A stretch of 64,000 nucleotides of DNA from Actinomyces sp. (GTDB lineage: Bacteria > Actinomycetota > Actinomycetes > Actinomycetales > Actinomycetaceae): contig JAHACW010000003.1 of the NCBI GenBank assembly GCA_018375675.1, positions 1 to 64,000 on the forward strand. Direction: 5' to 3'. The notes beneath the pieces were generated by a model. That model worked only from the letters and a program-made list of their open reading frames with translations, did no database searches and had not been told where the DNA came from. Numbering within the stretch: position 1 is the stretch's first letter; every line of letters starts with the position of its first letter. This document shows positions 61,678 through 64,000 of the stretch, one piece after another. A program made the position numbers and the translations under genes.

Positions 61678-64000
61678 ATGTCTCGACTGCGTCCGTTCCG
61701 CGCCCGTGTGGGCGTTGCGGGTGCCGCCAGCCTGGCCGCTCTCTCGCTTCTCGTCACGTCGCTGACACCCCTCGCCATGCGAGCCAGCGCCGCCGACGAA
61801 AGCACGCAATCGCCCGACGTAGCAACCTCGCAGGAAGCTGCCACGGCCTCGTCCAACTCTGAGGCCGTCGACACGCCTGCCGCCGAGGCCGGGGTCGAAG
61901 CCCCCGCCGCTGAGGATGGCGCCGAGGTTCCCGCCGCCGAGGTCGCCCCCGAGGATCAGCCCCGCACGCGCCGCACCCGCGCAGTTGCGGACGACCAGGC
62001 GACCCTGGCTCTGAACGTTGTGAACGACGCAGAAACCCTGCGTAGCCACGATGCGCAGATCACGACGATCAACTTCTCCTGCTCCTCGGTGACCACCCCC
62101 TGTAAGGGAGCCTTCATCGAGCTGACGCTGCCCGGCCCCATCACGCCGGACGGCCTCAAGCTCGCCGAGCGCGGCTACACGGTCGTCCCCGTGACCGGTG
62201 ACAGCGTCGCCAGGACGGCGCAATATGTTGACAAGCCCGAGGATGGATCGCGCGTCCAGCGTTACCGCTTCACGCTGAAGGATCCGCTGCCCGCCGGCAC
62301 GTCCGACCGTATCCAGGTCACCTGGAACTACAGCTACTACGACGCGCCGAACAACTCGACGACCACCCAGAAGGTGACCTTCAGCGCGCAGAACGCTGAG
62401 AAGCTCGAGAACGAGCTCACCACCACCTGGACCGCCGATACCGACATCGCGATCGAGAAGAGCGGCCCCACCAACAAGGCGAACTACCCCGCCGTTGGTG
62501 GTGAGACGACCTACAAGCTGCGCTACGGCTATCAGCAGATCGACCAGGACAACCCCAACAAGGTCGGTATCCGCTGGAACGGCTCCTCGCTGAAGAACGG
62601 CCTGAACGGCCTCGGCTTCGTGGGTGTCCAGAACATCAAGGTTGTGGACCCGCTGCCCGCCAAGGCCGTCTTCGTCACGGCCTCTGACGGCGGCGTCTAC
62701 GATCCGGCGACCCATACCGTCACCTGGTCCTACGACAAGTGGTTCTGGCAGAACCCGATCGAGTCGACCGTCACCGTGAAGTACCCCGAGGGTACGGTCA
62801 CGCTCGATGACACGGTCACCAACAAGGCGACCATCAGCGCCGAGGTCATGAACGACCCGACGAAGACCCTGACGAAGAGCTCTGAAATCACGCACGGCTT
62901 CGCCGAGCGCAAGGTCGGTGGCCGTATTGCTAAGTCCGGCAACGACTACCAGTACCAGGTTCGCAACGTGAAGACCCCTTGGCGTTTCTCCGCCAACAAC
63001 ACCGGTAACACGACGCTGCACATGCACTGGGACGATACTCTGCCCTGCACCTGGTCTTCCCAGGATGCTAAGGCCGCCGGCGCAGCCTGCGATACCCCCA
63101 CGTTCGTCGGCCCCTACCAGTTCAACATTCTCGGCAAGTCCGGCTACGAGGAAAATGGCGGCTGGACCTTCGAGTACTGGACCAACAAGGGCAACCACGA
63201 GACCGTCAACTACACGAAGACGACCGGCCTGACCCTGCCCGAGGGCGAGTGGATCACCCGCTTCACGATCGATACCGACGTGGCACCCCAGACCAACGCG
63301 ACGATCTTCTTCTATGGCACTGTGAATCCCGCCCTGCCGACGACGGAGCCTGCGGACTTCGCCTCGCACTACAACCCTGTGTACCCTCCGGAGAAGTACT
63401 ACAGCTACGTGGCCTCCCCGGATTACGTGCGCTTCCAGAACTGCGCCAGCGGTACTCTGACTGATAAGGACACCGGCACCGTCGTCGCCTCGGACGACGA
63501 GGTCTGCTCCTGGATGCGCGTGCGCGACGAGTTCCCGAGCGTCCAGGCCTACAAGTCCGTGCGTACCAACCCCGTGGTCGTGGGCAAGCCCGCCACCTTC
63601 TTCATCAACGGTACCGCCAAGCCGGCCACCGAGGGTGGCACGCCCACTCCGTTCACGATCGTGGATCTCCTGCCCGAGGGCTTCGACGTCGATGACGCTT
63701 CGGGGATCGTCCCCGAGAAGCGCTCCACGCTGAAGAACCCCGACGGTACCCCCTACGACCTGAGCAAGGTCACGGTCGAGGTCGAGAAGAACTACAACAA
63801 CACCGGCCGTACCCTCATCCGCTGGAACGTTCCGGATCCGGTCGAAGGCAGCCTGTACTCGACCTTCAATGTCAACGTGCTCGCGACCGCTCCGGCCGGT
63901 AAGAACACGAACGACGCCATGGCGTTCATGCCCGGCGACGGCGCGAAGGCGACCACCGAGGATAAGAGCCTGCGCAACACCAACTACTGCATCGGTAGCC
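61678..64000 (+). CDS. Large surface protein/adhesin, N-terminal part
   Basis: An open frame of 774 codons running off the right edge; no stop is seen. The start at 61678 follows AGAAGGAG. A signal peptide of about 39 residues ends in MRASA-ADE. An acidic Ala/Pro/Glu-rich segment (about 40-105) precedes beta-rich, DUF11/isopeptide-type modules with repeated lines such as VVDPLPAKAVF, IVDLLPEGFDV and VDTDVAPQTNATIFFYG, each introducing a conserved 'DPLP/DLLPEGF' turn. Such proteins in Actinomyces end in LPxTG and are displayed on the wall, but the C-terminus is outside the window. Cys pairs occur at several places. Confidence 0.8.
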   Translation, partial: MSRLRPFRARVGVAGAASLAALSLLVTSLTPLAMRASAADESTQSPDVATSQEAATASSNSEAVDTPAAEAGVEAPAAEDGAEVPAAEVAPEDQPRTRRTRAVADDQATLALNVVNDAETLRSHDAQITTINFSCSSVTTPCKGAFIELTLPGPITPDGLKLAERGYTVVPVTGDSVARTAQYVDKPEDGSRVQRYRFTLKDPLPAGTSDRIQVTWNYSYYDAPNNSTTTQKVTFSAQNAEKLENELTTTWTADTDIAIEKSGPTNKANYPAVGGETTYKLRYGYQQIDQDNPNKVGIRWNGSSLKNGLNGLGFVGVQNIKVVDPLPAKAVFVTASDGGVYDPATHTVTWSYDKWFWQNPIESTVTVKYPEGTVTLDDTVTNKATISAEVMNDPTKTLTKSSEITHGFAERKVGGRIAKSGNDYQYQVRNVKTPWRFSANNTGNTTLHMHWDDTLPCTWSSQDAKAAGAACDTPTFVGPYQFNILGKSGYEENGGWTFEYWTNKGNHETVNYTKTTGLTLPEGEWITRFTIDTDVAPQTNATIFFYGTVNPALPTTEPADFASHYNPVYPPEKYYSYVASPDYVRFQNCASGTLTDKDTGTVVASDDEVCSWMRVRDEFPSVQAYKSVRTNPVVVGKPATFFINGTAKPATEGGTPTPFTIVDLLPEGFDVDDASGIVPEKRSTLKNPDGTPYDLSKVTVEVEKNYNNTGRTLIRWNVPDPVEGSLYSTFNVNVLATAPAGKNTNDAMAFMPGDGAKATTEDKSLRNTNYCIGS

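Noticed and set aside
61582-63369. 595-codon reverse frame opposite the surface protein
   Set aside because: It is antisense to a frame with a signal peptide and ribosome-binding site; its Val/Gly/Arg-rich translation is typical of a shadow.

Overview
The window is a high-GC actinobacterial chromosome segment. A WhiB-family regulator, a GlxR/Crp-type regulator, a mycosin-like protease with WXG100/PPE-like partners, an actinobacterial Tad pilus locus and a class III (anaerobic) ribonucleotide reductase together suggest a facultatively anaerobic member of the Actinomycetaceae, probably a Schaalia/Actinomyces odontolyticus-type oral organism. The genus is an inference; no rRNA is present. Genes are dense and many are coupled by 4-bp ATGA/GTGA overlaps, and convergent genes are usually separated by GC-rich hairpins.

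Layout. 1-267: 5' end of a His-rich copper P-type ATPase behind a CsoR-like operator. 414-2533: alpha/beta hydrolase plus membrane partner. 2666-6746: cassette of a WXG100-like protein, a DUF1023 hydrolase and three downstream exported or membrane proteins, two of them duplicated lipoproteins. 6837-14134: purB, a second small-protein/hydrolase pair (8538-10531), a small membrane protein, an aminotransferase, a YwiC-like protein and a bile acid:Na+ symporter-family protein. 14255-16115: three paralogous small lipoproteins, one with a nonsense codon at position 3. 16255-24922: tRNA-Pro, metallophosphoesterase, class A PBP, whiB, a DUF4177 gene, crp/glxR and three membrane or hydrolase genes. 24940-31234: conserved actinobacterial Tad locus. 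31451-34632: mycosin, PPE/EspB-like and WXG-like genes. 34741-38386: helicase and two YbjN-type genes. 38652-41344: PAP2 phosphatase, a 1.1-kb gene-free repeat region and a DoxX protein. 41855-44534: nrdD-nrdG behind NrdR boxes. 44651-50532: membrane protein, acyl-CoA dehydrogenase, LytR_C protein, App1-type phosphatase and MFS transporter. 50685-54758: copper nitrite reductase with two membrane proteins. 54966-57489: second WXG/DUF1023 cassette. 57591-61194: pgm, an AGE-family epimerase/isomerase and two tRNA-Ser genes. 61678-64000: 5' part of a large surface protein.

The most noteworthy themes are: (1) two paralogous small-helical-protein/DUF1023-hydrolase/downstream-protein cassettes, plus two related GHSQGG hydrolase pairs, which resemble type VII-secreted lipase toxin-immunity modules and share the window with an orphan mycosin cluster; (2) TTATCCACAGG-like boxes spaced exactly 30 bp apart in three intergenic regions, two in the Tad locus and one before a hydrolase pair; (3) a repeat-rich gene-free island at 39744-40819 with 42-nt periodic units and a 13-bp inverted repeat; (4) a dispersed oriented 14-mer, GACGAGGCCGGGGC and variants. 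All coordinates and residues were read by eye; no homology search was run.
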